From JAXGRD01 sp050946655 (GTDB lineage Bacteria > Bacillota > Clostridia > Peptostreptococcales > Anaerovoracaceae), in contig JBMNVE010000057.1 of the NCBI GenBank assembly GCA_050946655.1, positions 1 through 11,602 on the forward strand: DNA of 11,602 bases, written 5' to 3'. This document shows, in pieces, positions 1-7,135 of this stretch (positions are counted from its first letter, which is position 1; every line of letters starts with the position of its first letter). Below the pieces are notes generated by a model. It had not been told where the DNA came from. It saw nothing but the letters and a program-made list of their open reading frames with translations, and made no database searches. A program made the translations under genes and the position numbers.

Positions 1-1
1 C

Positions 2-64
2 CCTAAATTTATTATTACTGTTCGAGGAGTGGGATATAAGTTCAACCAGAGTCTCTCGAAATAA
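2..64 (+). CDS. C-terminal end of an OmpR/PhoB-family response regulator (partial)
   Basis: Only the last 20 codons and a TAA stop are in the window; the gene enters from the left edge. The translated end contains ITVRGVGYKF, the usual closing beta-hairpin (wing) of the winged-helix DNA-binding domain in OmpR/PhoB-type response regulators. The protein is therefore likely a DNA-binding partner of a sensor histidine kinase, but receiver domain, kinase and target are out of view. The gene converges on the minus-strand gene ending at 42, and the two coding ends overlap by 23 bp with no terminator between them. The identification rests on a short but characteristic motif. Confidence 0.72.
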   Translation, partial: PKFIITVRGVGYKFNQSLSK

Positions 65-269
65 AGGGCCTCTTTCCCCAGCCCGTCTTGTAGGCATAAA
101 AAAGAATGCAACACAAGTAAGCCCACCACAGGATCACATAGCCATAGATGAAAGGAAAACCGAAGATGAATGGGTGCACCTGGTTCTTGATGAAGAACAC
201 ACCGGGGAACTCGATAGCACCCAATCCGATCAACAGTAATATGATGATTATCTTCTTTCTCATACCCAT
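42..269 (-). CDS. small two-TM membrane protein, DUF3311-like
   Basis: A 75-residue protein with two hydrophobic segments, about residues 6-27 and 33-61, and a short basic C-terminus. The pattern N-x-V-x-P, then GFPFIYGY, then a Trp-rich helix resembles DUF3311 proteins, which are often encoded beside sodium:solute symporters. Here no transporter follows, because the next gene leftward is a convergent response regulator. It starts 16 bp after the stop of the carboxyltransferase gene and so is probably last in that operon. Two starts are possible: ATG at 269, or ATG at 263 (MRKK). Neither has a strong Shine-Dalgarno; the best upstream run is GCGGTAGTAAG. The position after an OadA-type gene might suggest a decarboxylase gamma subunit, but OadG normally has one TM helix and a different sequence. 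Function is unknown. Confidence 0.7.
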   Translation of the reverse strand: MGMRKKIIIILLLIGLGAIEFPGVFFIKNQVHPFIFGFPFIYGYVILWWAYLCCILFYAYKTGWGKRPFISRDSG

Positions 270-285
270 GACTTACTACCGCTGA

Positions 286-1683
286 TTATACGGGATAAAC
301 GGAGTTTTCCTCATCCAGCAAGTTGAAATCCAGTTTGTATTTCTTAGCGGCTCTCTTCTTAAAGAAGTCCTGGGCAACCTTGGGGAAGAAGGCCTGAGTC
401 AACACATCTTCCTCCTGTTCCATATAGACGGCACAATCCTTTCTCGCCTGTTCCAGCTCCGGCTTGATCAGGTCTGCAGGTCTACAAGTAACCTGTTCTT
501 CGTCTCCCAAAATCTTCTTCACCACTTCTTCCTTGATGGGAACGGTGGTCTTGCCGTACATTCCCTTCACCAGCTGTCTCGCCTCATTGGGCACCATCTT
601 GTATCTTTCGCCCATGAGGATGTTCAGGACCGCTTGGGTTCCCACGATCTGACTGGAAGGAGTCACCAGAGGCGGATAGCCGAAATCTTCTCTCACCCTA
701 GGCACTTCCTTCAGCACTTCATCGAATTTATCCATTGCACCCGCTTCCTTCAGCTGGGAAACCAGATTGGACAGCATGCCGCCGGGTACCTGATAGAGCA
801 ACGTGTTGATATCTACACCCATCAGCTTTGTGGATAGCAGTCCGTTTTCAATGAACTTCTCACGGATAGGCTTAAAGTGTTCGCACACCAGGTTCAGACC
901 TTCCATATCCAGCTCCGTGTCATACTCCGTATTCTTAAAGGCAGCTACCATAGGCTCCGTGGGCGGCTGGGACGTCCCTTCCGCAAAAGGAGAAATAGCC
1001 GTATCGATGATGTCCACCCCTGCCTCGGCAGCCTTCATGTAGGTCATACTCCCCAGGCCACTGGTGGCATGAGTATGGAGCTCCACCGGTATGGATAATT
1101 CTCCCTTCAATGCTTTCACCAGATCATAAGTTTCATAGGGGTCCAAAAGACCTGCCATGTCCTTGATACAGAAGGAATCGGCGCCCATTTGTTCCACCTC
1201 CTTGCCCAAGGTCACAAACATATCGTTGGTATGGACAGGGCTGATGGTATAGGAAACGCATCCCTGGGCGTGGCCACCGTATTTCTTCGTGGCCGCAATG
1301 GCAGACTCCAGATTCCTGGTGTCGTTAAGGGCATCAAAAATTCGAATGATATCGATGCCGTTGCCGATGGCTTTGTTGACAAACTCGTCCACCACGTCAT
1401 CGGCATAATGCTTATATCCCAATAGGTTTTGTCCCCTAAGGAGCATCTGCAGGTTGGTCTTCTTAATGTTTTTTCGAATGACCCGAAGCCTGTCCCAGGG
1501 ATCTTCATCCAAAAACCTGAGACATGCATCATATGTAGCTCCGCCCCACATTTCCAACGCATGATAACCCACATTGTCCATGGTTTCCAATATAGGCAGC
1601 ATCTCCGCTGTGGTCATTCTTGTGGCGATCAGAGACTGATGTCCGTCTCTCAGAACGGTTTCCGTTATTTTCACCTTGCTCAT
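286..1683 (-). CDS. oadA: carboxyltransferase subunit, oxaloacetate decarboxylase alpha / pyruvate carboxylase B type, no biotinyl domain
   Basis: A 465-residue TIM-barrel carboxyltransferase of the OadA/PycB/transcarboxylase-5S family, which moves a carboxyl group between oxaloacetate or pyruvate and carboxybiotin. Visible signatures are ETVLRDGHQS at residues 8-17 (metal-binding Asp13), FCIKDMAGLL at 171-180 with Lys174 as the expected carboxylated lysine, and ELHTHATSGLG at 201-211 with metal-ligand His203 and His205. The conserved post-barrel domain fills the remainder. Full OadA is about 590 residues with a C-terminal biotin domain (AMKM motif). This protein ends before that, so a separate biotin carrier must be supplied elsewhere, as in the transcarboxylase 5S subunit. 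The start is supported by GGAGG at 1691-1695 with a 7-nt spacing. It follows the Mur ligase gene after a 23-bp gap, indicating one transcript. The exact substrate pair cannot be decided from sequence alone. Confidence 0.9.
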   Translation of the reverse strand: MSKVKITETVLRDGHQSLIATRMTTAEMLPILETMDNVGYHALEMWGGATYDACLRFLDEDPWDRLRVIRKNIKKTNLQMLLRGQNLLGYKHYADDVVDEFVNKAIGNGIDIIRIFDALNDTRNLESAIAATKKYGGHAQGCVSYTISPVHTNDMFVTLGKEVEQMGADSFCIKDMAGLLDPYETYDLVKALKGELSIPVELHTHATSGLGSMTYMKAAEAGVDIIDTAISPFAEGTSQPPTEPMVAAFKNTEYDTELDMEGLNLVCEHFKPIREKFIENGLLSTKLMGVDINTLLYQVPGGMLSNLVSQLKEAGAMDKFDEVLKEVPRVREDFGYPPLVTPSSQIVGTQAVLNILMGERYKMVPNEARQLVKGMYGKTTVPIKEEVVKKILGDEEQVTCRPADLIKPELEQARKDCAVYMEQEEDVLTQAFFPKVAQDFFKKRAAKKYKLDFNLLDEENSVYPV

Positions 1684-1706
1684 TTCAATTCCTCCGCTTT
1701 GTTAAC

Positions 1707-3245
1707 TCACTTGCTTACTAAGTATTTCTGTACCATATCCACATCCGATGGGGTCTGGATGTATTCGATCCCTCTTTTCTGTCTGGTCTCTCTTCCCTTG
1801 CCCGTTATGAGAATGATCGTGTCTTCATCCGCCTTATCTATGGCTGTTTTTATAGCCTCTTCCCTGTCCGGAATAATTTCGTACTTTCCACCGGCTGCTT
1901 CTACATGTCTTGCAATCTCTTCACTGATAGCCTGCACCGATTCTTCTCCCGCATCCTCCTCGGTGATGATGGAGAGAGCCGCGTGCTTTCCGGTGATATC
2001 GCCCAGTTCCTTTCTTCTCCCCAGTGCTTTCTTCCCGGGACAACCGTACACGATGATGATTTTCTTGTCCGGATATTCCTTTTCCATGGAATCAAACAGG
2101 GATTGAAAACTCATCTGGTTATGGGCGTAATCCACAAGGACGGTAATGGTCTCCTCTTTATTGGTGAAGATCTCCATCCTTCCGCTGACCTTGGCCTTCT
2201 TCAAGCCTGCCTTGATATTGTCCAGTGGAATGTTTAACCCATATGACATGGCGATAGTTGCAAGGGCATTGCTCACATTGAACAGCCCGGTCATCCCGAT
2301 GCGGAAGTCCTCATCGAAACTGTCACATTTGACGCGAAAATCGATGCTTCTCTTCCCCGGTCTGATTTCATAGGCTACCATATCTGCTTTGCTGGAAAGG
2401 TCGATACCGAAAGTGATGACCTTTTCCACGGTAGGACTGGCTTCTGCAGTTTTCAGTATCTCTCCGGAAAAACTGCTGTCCAGATTTACCACTGCGATTT
2501 TGCATTGATTAAACAGCATTTTTTTTGCGTTTCCATAGTCTGCGAAATCCGAGTGTTCTACGTCGCTGATATGATCTTCCCCCAAGTTGAGGAAGCATCC
2601 CACATCGTATGTCACGCCCATTGTTCTATGGTATTTCAAGGCTTGACTGGACACCTCCATGGTCAAGTATTCAATGTCGCTTTTCACCGCGTTGTCCATG
2701 TGTTTATGGAACATGATGGCTTCCGGCGTAGTGAGGTGGGATTCCTCACTGATGATGCCGTCATAGTTATCGATACTGGATATAATGGCGCTGGCCGGTT
2801 TTTTCTGTTCCTTCAAGTAATCGTCCAGGATATACTTCATGAAATATGCAGATGAGGATTTCCCCTTTGTGCCGGTGATCCCCACCAGTGTGATTTTTTT
2901 CCACACCTGATTGTAATAGAGGTCCGCAATGAGGGCCATGGCCTTCCTCACATCTTTGACGATGATGTACGGAACATCTCGTGTCACGCCTTCCGCCACA
3001 ACCGGCATTTTTTCTTCGCCCACATAGGCAAAGGCACCTTTGCCCATGGCATCGGCCAAGTATTCCGGCTTGAAATGTGCGCCTTTACAGACGAAAAGGG
3101 TATTATATTCAATATCCTGAGAGTCATAGGATATATAGCGTACCCGACTTCCGGCTACCTCAGCGGATATATTGATTTCCCTGAGAAGATCATTGTCCCC
3201 TAGAAGGGTAATGTATTCCTGTAGAATATGAAGGTTGCCTTCCAT
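1707..3245 (-). CDS. MurE-like Mur ligase (UDP-N-acetylmuramoyl-peptide ligase family)
   Basis: A 512-residue ATP-dependent amide ligase with the three Mur domains. The ATP loop TGTKGKSS is at residues 124-131. A TTP motif after SEESHL and EVSSQAL are typical of the MurE group, followed by a GEDHIS region, FNVSNALA, GRMEIF (355-360), DYAHN (372-376) and a C-terminal GKGRE motif. The MurE role is adding the third residue to UDP-MurNAc-L-Ala-D-Glu in the cytoplasm. The DNPR motif of meso-diaminopimelate-adding MurE is absent; TEEDAGEE (about 428-435) is in its place, so the amino acid added is uncertain (lysine-type, other, or a paralog). The start at 3245 is preferred over in-frame 3308: an AGGGGG site sits 8 nt upstream of the ATG, and the longer start would overlap the upstream gene. 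The two genes are separated by 1 nt, so expression is probably coupled. Confidence 0.88.
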   Translation of the reverse strand: MEGNLHILQEYITLLGDNDLLREINISAEVAGSRVRYISYDSQDIEYNTLFVCKGAHFKPEYLADAMGKGAFAYVGEEKMPVVAEGVTRDVPYIIVKDVRKAMALIADLYYNQVWKKITLVGITGTKGKSSSAYFMKYILDDYLKEQKKPASAIISSIDNYDGIISEESHLTTPEAIMFHKHMDNAVKSDIEYLTMEVSSQALKYHRTMGVTYDVGCFLNLGEDHISDVEHSDFADYGNAKKMLFNQCKIAVVNLDSSFSGEILKTAEASPTVEKVITFGIDLSSKADMVAYEIRPGKRSIDFRVKCDSFDEDFRIGMTGLFNVSNALATIAMSYGLNIPLDNIKAGLKKAKVSGRMEIFTNKEETITVLVDYAHNQMSFQSLFDSMEKEYPDKKIIIVYGCPGKKALGRRKELGDITGKHAALSIITEEDAGEESVQAISEEIARHVEAAGGKYEIIPDREEAIKTAIDKADEDTIILITGKGRETRQKRGIEYIQTPSDVDMVQKYLVSK

Positions 3246-3246
3246 A

Positions 3247-4134
3247 TCAATAACCCCCTGATAAATGACTTGGACTCCCCAGTCTAAGCCTACCGGTGAG
3301 AAGGTCATAGAATTGGACTTGGGCGGCTAAGACGTAAGCCATCACCACAAATATCCCGACCTGTCCGATAAATGAGCCTATGGCAATTAGGAAAGGATTC
3401 CCCCCTATAGAAAAAGGGAAAAGTATCACGCTTAAAATCAATCCGCCCACGATGAACCAGCCAATGAAAGAAAGGTTCAGCAAAACGAATTTCACCGCAT
3501 TTCCTCTCATTATGTTCCAGCTCACCCTGATAGCACCTACCACACCGATCTGCACGTTATCTACCATCAAGAAGTAACACATACTGAACATTGTCGCAGG
3601 AATAATGAGCAAGAGCAAAGATAGCAAGGATAAAATCAGTAAGGGAACATTCAGGGTTAGCGCTCCAAAGAAAAACAGTAAAAAGAACGGGATTGAAAAT
3701 GCCCAGGAAATCAAAATAAGAAGAAGGAATAATCCAAGGGTCCTTCCGAAGTAGGAAAATCCGCCAAAGATTTGTCTATAGTCCACCTGGTTCCTTCTCA
3801 CCATATTGATGAAGTATAGGGTTATTCCAAACATGAATGGCCCTGAAACCAGCAACGTATAAATGGAACTGGATGGCGTTGTGTATCCGGTGGTTCTCAG
3901 GACCTCTTCCATTGCACCCATTAGGCCCGCTCCCGCGTGCATCTGGCCGGACATGAGTTGGTTGATGTTAGAAGAAGAGCCAAAAATCAAATTGATAAAT
4001 ATTGGTGGCACGTCAACACAGGCAGAATAAATCAATACTGCCACAGAAGCTGTCACCCAACGTTCCTTCAATGCCTGGCGAGCTAAATATCTAATGGTTG
4101 AACAAGATTCATTAACAATAATATGGGTCTGCAT
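3247..4134 (-). CDS. DUF975-like polytopic membrane protein
   Basis: A 295-residue integral membrane protein. The cytosolic-looking N-terminus carries an ARQALKERW segment typical of DUF975 proteins, followed by about five or six hydrophobic helices. These include a helix after ALKERW, one around the GPFMFGITLYF segment, and a long Leu/Ile/Phe-rich block in the centre. Later landmarks are a GNAVKFVLLNLSFIGW stretch and a C-terminal helix ending in QVQFYDLLTG. DUF975 proteins are common in Firmicutes and have no settled function. ATG at 4134 is chosen over the in-frame ATG at 4149 because AGGAG at 4140-4144 lies 5 nt upstream of it. It is the first gene of the operon, downstream of the promoter at 4178-4206, and is followed after 1 nt by the Mur ligase. 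That coupling hints at a cell-envelope role, which is inference. Confidence 0.8.
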   Translation of the reverse strand: MQTHIIVNESCSTIRYLARQALKERWVTASVAVLIYSACVDVPPIFINLIFGSSSNINQLMSGQMHAGAGLMGAMEEVLRTTGYTTPSSSIYTLLVSGPFMFGITLYFINMVRRNQVDYRQIFGGFSYFGRTLGLFLLLILISWAFSIPFFLLFFFGALTLNVPLLILSLLSLLLLIIPATMFSMCYFLMVDNVQIGVVGAIRVSWNIMRGNAVKFVLLNLSFIGWFIVGGLILSVILFPFSIGGNPFLIAIGSFIGQVGIFVVMAYVLAAQVQFYDLLTGRLRLGSPSHLSGGY

Positions 4135-4177
4135 AAATTCTCCTATCATTTTTTTTTGGTCATTTCAATACCGTACC

Positions 4178-4206
4178 ATTATCTCATAAAAGACTATTCT
4201 TGTAAA
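4178..4206 (-). promoter_or_regulatory. predicted sigma-A promoter of the DUF975-Mur ligase-oadA operon
   Basis: Read on the minus strand, a TTTACA -35 (4201-4206) is separated by exactly 17 bp from a GATAAT -10 (4178-4183). Transcription would begin near 4171, leaving a leader of about 35-40 nt before the ATG at 4134. It lies between the terminator of the upstream operon and the first gene of this one, the expected place. Both hexamers differ from consensus by one base. Confidence 0.7.
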
Positions 4207-4231
4207 CAAATCCCGCTTCCAAAACCCATGT

Positions 4232-4265
4232 ATACAAAAGGTGGCGATGCTCTCGCACCGCCACC
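4232..4265 (-). terminator. rho-independent terminator of the 4-hydroxybutyrate operon
   Basis: On the minus strand, about 45 nt after the 4hbD stop codon, GGTGGCG and CGCCACC (4240-4246 and 4259-4265) form a 7-bp GC-rich stem. It is extended inward past one mismatch by three more pairs around a TCTC/GAGA loop. It is followed directly by TTTT (4236-4239). This is a typical intrinsic terminator and separates the operon from the promoter at 4178-4206. Confidence 0.85.
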
Positions 4266-4308
4266 CTACTTATCCTACGTTCAGGGTCATTTTCTTTTCC
4301 TTCTCTGA

Positions 4309-5433
4309 TTAGTAGAGGTTCGCAAAGATTTCTCTGATCTCTTCATCGGAGAGAGGAACGTAGTTATTAGCCAAAAGTCTCTGCTGGTTGGCAACGGTGG
4401 ACTTGGTGAACTCATCGATCTGCTCTTCCGTCATACCGTACTCTCTGAGAGGTTTCTTAACCAGTAGCTTGCCCAGGAACTTATCCAGCTCTTCATATAC
4501 GTCTGCAATGTCGCAGCCCAGAGCATCGGCAAAGATCTTATTGGCTTCTGCGATCCTTCCGTCAGGCTTCTTTCTCATGTACATCTTGAAGACTTCTGTA
4601 AAGAACTGATAGTTGGCTTCTCCGTGAGGCACATGGAATGCAGCTCCGATGGAGTAGGACAGCGCATGAACTGCGGCACATCCTGCGTTACCAAAGGCGA
4701 TACCGCCATAGGTGGAAGCAGTAAGGAAGTCCTTCAGATAGGGCTTTCTGTTTTCTGCCGTGTTTCCACCGGCCTCGTCGATCTTCTTGTATCCATCCAT
4801 GATCATACGGATCGCTTCAATGGAAAACAGTTTTGTGAAGGGAGATGCCTTCGGTGACAAGAAAGATTCAATGGCATGGATCAATGCATCTACTGAAGAA
4901 GTAGCGAAAACATAGTCAGGAAGCCCCTGTAGAGATTCCGGGATCAATACCGCTGTTCCTGCATAGGTTTCTTCTACCGCAATGCCCTTCTTGGTTTTCA
5001 GGGACTTTAACTCCGCGATGGCCACGTTGGTCACTTCACTTCCGGTTCCGCAAGTGGTGGGAACTACGATCAGCTCTTTTTCTCTTACAGGAGGAACTTC
5101 GCCGGTAAACAACTTTACAGACTGGTCCGGTGTCTTTAAAGCCAATACCTTACAGATGTCCACGATGGTACCACCGCCGAAAGCGATGATCCTGTCATAG
5201 TCGTATCCATCCATGTCCTTCTTCATGGCGTCCATCATCTCATCGGAGGGCTCACCCTTGCCGTATTTTTCCTGATAGATCACCGGAATATCGATACCCA
5301 GGGGCTTAACGTAAGGGTCATACATCCACTGGTTGGTTACTAGAATATCGCCCTTCCCCAGCTTGAACTCATCGTTGAAATCCTTGAATGTCTCAAAATA
5401 GTGGATTGTTGGAACTACTCTTAAAGCTTGCAT
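4309..5433 (-). CDS. 4hbD: 4-hydroxybutyrate dehydrogenase, iron-type alcohol dehydrogenase family
   Basis: A 374-residue NAD(P)-dependent group III (iron-containing) alcohol dehydrogenase that interconverts succinate semialdehyde and 4-hydroxybutyrate in the cytoplasm. The nucleotide-binding GGGT is at residues 86-89 with Asp92 following, and GTGSE is at 129-133. The four expected metal ligands are Asp182, His186 (VDALIHAIES), His256 (AAVHALS) and His270 (FHVPHGE). Length matches known clostridial 4-hydroxybutyrate dehydrogenases (about 371 residues). The assignment within the broad Fe-ADH family is strongly supported by the adjacent abfT and abfD genes. The start has AGGAGG at 5441-5446, 7 nt upstream, overlapping the abfT stop, so translation is likely coupled. 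It is the last gene of the operon, before the terminator at 4232-4265. Confidence 0.93.
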   Translation of the reverse strand: MQALRVVPTIHYFETFKDFNDEFKLGKGDILVTNQWMYDPYVKPLGIDIPVIYQEKYGKGEPSDEMMDAMKKDMDGYDYDRIIAFGGGTIVDICKVLALKTPDQSVKLFTGEVPPVREKELIVVPTTCGTGSEVTNVAIAELKSLKTKKGIAVEETYAGTAVLIPESLQGLPDYVFATSSVDALIHAIESFLSPKASPFTKLFSIEAIRMIMDGYKKIDEAGGNTAENRKPYLKDFLTASTYGGIAFGNAGCAAVHALSYSIGAAFHVPHGEANYQFFTEVFKMYMRKKPDGRIAEANKIFADALGCDIADVYEELDKFLGKLLVKKPLREYGMTEEQIDEFTKSTVANQQRLLANNYVPLSDEEIREIFANLY

Positions 5434-5444
5434 GTTTTTACCTC

Positions 5445-6761
5445 CTAAAACGCAGTATTAAATCTTTCTTCAAACTGTTTCTTCAATTCTTCTCTAAAAT
5501 CAGGATGGGCAATTTCAATCAGCTGCCTTGCTCGATCATGAAGAGTTCTACCCTTCATTCTGGCGATCCCGTATTCGGTCACGATATAGTCGGCATCGCA
5601 TCTGGATGTGGTCACCGCAGCACCGTGGTCGATAAAGGGTACGATCTTGGAAATCATTCCGCCGTCCTTCTTCATGGTCACTGAAGGCATGGCAATGATG
5701 GCTTTTCCTTGTCCGTCTTCGGACATAGCTGCCCCTCGAACAAAGTCTACCTGGCCGCCTACGCCGGAGATCTGCTTTGTTCCGATACACTCGGAAACGA
5801 TCTGTCCCATAAAGTCCACCTGTACGCATGCATTGATGCACACCAGGTTTGTGGACTTGGCGACAACGGTGGGATGATTGACATAATCAACGGTACGCAT
5901 TTCCACCATGGGGTTTTCACAAGCAAAGTCATAAAGTTTCTTGGTTCCCATCAGGAAGGTCACGACCATCTTGCCCTTATCGATCCCCTTCTTAGAGCAG
6001 TCGATGACCCCCTTATTATAAAGGTCTACGACTCCATCGGAGATCATCTCCGAGTGGATTCCAAGATTCTTTTTGTCTCCCAACTGAGAAAGAACCGCAT
6101 CGGGAATCGCACCGATCCCCAGCTGCAAGGTATCTCCGTCCTTGATGAGAGAAGCACAGTTCTTACCGATGGCTTCTTCGATTTCACCGATCACAGGAGG
6201 CTTGATTTCATGCAAAGGATGGGAGCACTCTACAAATGCATCGATTTCACTTACGTGAATAAATGTATCGCCAAAGACAACGGGAACCTGATCATTTACC
6301 TCTGCAAGGACTACTTTGGCCGACTTCACGCCCTGATAGGAGTAGTCGGAAGATACGCCGATACTGCAGTATCCGTGCTTGTCCGGTTTGGAAACGGACA
6401 ACATCATCACATCAACGTGGAAGATGTCGTCTCTGATGAACTGAGGTACCTGATGGAAGAATACGGGAACAAATTCTCCGTGTCCCTGCTCCAAGGATTT
6501 TCTTGTGGTAGGGCTGACAAACCATCCCTCAAAGGTAAAGTGTTCGGAGTTTTCCGGAAGGGAATATTCTCCCTTGCCCAAGGTGACCATGTGGGAAACC
6601 GTAACATTCTTATAGGCTTCTTTATTCTCCACCATGGCATCGACGAGAACTGCAGGCTCAGCTACTGCATGAGCAAAGAGAACTCTATCGCCGGACTTGA
6701 TCTTCTGAACTGCTTCTTTTGCCGTGCACTTTCTTTCTTCATAGATTTTTTTCCATTCCAT
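5445..6761 (-). CDS. abfT: 4-hydroxybutyrate CoA-transferase
   Basis: A 438-residue CoA-transferase of the acetyl-CoA hydrolase/transferase family that moves CoA from acetyl-CoA or butyryl-CoA to 4-hydroxybutyrate. The catalytic glutamate falls in GIHSEM at residue 238, the same number reported for the C. aminobutyricum enzyme (Glu238), and the total length is the same. Other family hallmarks are LQLGIGAIPDAVL (about 212-224), a GVGGQVDFVRGA segment near residue 335, and the late TEYGIA motif. The start codon matches the known N-terminus pattern (MxWKKIYE). Its Shine-Dalgarno is modest: AAAGGTCGG, about 10 nt upstream. It is preceded after 37 bp by the Cys-rich small gene and followed after 11 bp by 4hbD. 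Relation to butyryl/propionyl-CoA transferases is close, but gene context decides. Confidence 0.95.
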   Translation of the reverse strand: MEWKKIYEERKCTAKEAVQKIKSGDRVLFAHAVAEPAVLVDAMVENKEAYKNVTVSHMVTLGKGEYSLPENSEHFTFEGWFVSPTTRKSLEQGHGEFVPVFFHQVPQFIRDDIFHVDVMMLSVSKPDKHGYCSIGVSSDYSYQGVKSAKVVLAEVNDQVPVVFGDTFIHVSEIDAFVECSHPLHEIKPPVIGEIEEAIGKNCASLIKDGDTLQLGIGAIPDAVLSQLGDKKNLGIHSEMISDGVVDLYNKGVIDCSKKGIDKGKMVVTFLMGTKKLYDFACENPMVEMRTVDYVNHPTVVAKSTNLVCINACVQVDFMGQIVSECIGTKQISGVGGQVDFVRGAAMSEDGQGKAIIAMPSVTMKKDGGMISKIVPFIDHGAAVTTSRCDADYIVTEYGIARMKGRTLHDRARQLIEIAHPDFREELKKQFEERFNTAF

Positions 6762-6798
6762 TATTCAATTACCGACCTTTCACTAACACTACTACAAC

Positions 6799-7065
6799 TT
6801 ACTTTTTTATCTGATCAATGTGGGAGAGCACATCGTCCACATGCTTCTCATCCCACATTTTGATTACACCTTCCTTGGTAGAAAATTGGCAGTGGGAAGC
6901 ACAGCAATTGGTACAGCCGCCGATGACCAGAATGGAGTCGTAATCCACTCCTTCCTCTGCAATAGCAAAGTCCACATCCGGTTGCTCTTCTCGCAATTTT
7001 TTCAGTGCGGCCCCCCTATCATATCTGGGGTTGCATCCACCGCAAAATCTCACGCCGACTTTCAT
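6799..7065 (-). CDS. small six-cysteine protein of the 4-hydroxybutyrate operon, function unknown
   Basis: An 88-residue soluble protein without signal peptide or TM segment. Six cysteines fall in two groups: Cys8 and Cys11 in FCGGCNPRYDR (residues 7-17), and Cys51, Cys54, Cys55 and Cys59 in GGCTNCCASHC (49-59). They flank a hydrophobic strand (SILVIGG, 44-50), giving an alternating alpha/beta, thioredoxin- or ferredoxin-like look. CxxC plus CxxCCxxxC could bind an Fe-S cluster or zinc, or act in thiol redox; none is shown. Translation is supported by AAGGGG, 6 nt before the ATG. It lies between abfD and abfT on the same strand, after the hairpin at 7092-7115. I recall similar small CGGCNP proteins in clostridial fermentation clusters but cannot name a family with confidence. 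A role in cluster repair or redox protection of the dehydratase is speculation. Confidence 0.85.
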   Translation of the reverse strand: MKVGVRFCGGCNPRYDRGAALKKLREEQPDVDFAIAEEGVDYDSILVIGGCTNCCASHCQFSTKEGVIKMWDEKHVDDVLSHIDQIKK

Positions 7066-7091
7066 TCCTTACCCCTTCTACTTATAGAAAC

Positions 7092-7115
7092 AGGCCGCCA
7101 CATCAATGGCGGCCT
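7092..7115 (-). terminator. intercistronic hairpin after abfD (leaky terminator or processing/stability element)
   Basis: A perfect 9-bp GC-rich inverted repeat, AGGCCGCCA (7092-7100) and TGGCGGCCT (7107-7115) with a 6-nt loop, begins 20 nt after the abfD stop codon. On the minus strand it is followed by GTTTCTATAAG, a broken U-tract, so full termination is doubtful. The downstream genes have no clear promoter of their own in the 70-bp gap. Partial read-through, or protection of the abfD mRNA 3' end, would give more AbfD than downstream proteins. The structure is seen; the function is inferred. Confidence 0.6.
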
Positions 7116-7135
7116 ATTATCATATTTTTGTTCTG

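Noticed and set aside
5709..6863. Long plus-strand ORF of 384 codons opposite abfT
   Set aside because: It is the antisense shadow of abfT, whose catalytic Glu238 and family motifs are certain. The translation has no recognisable domain.
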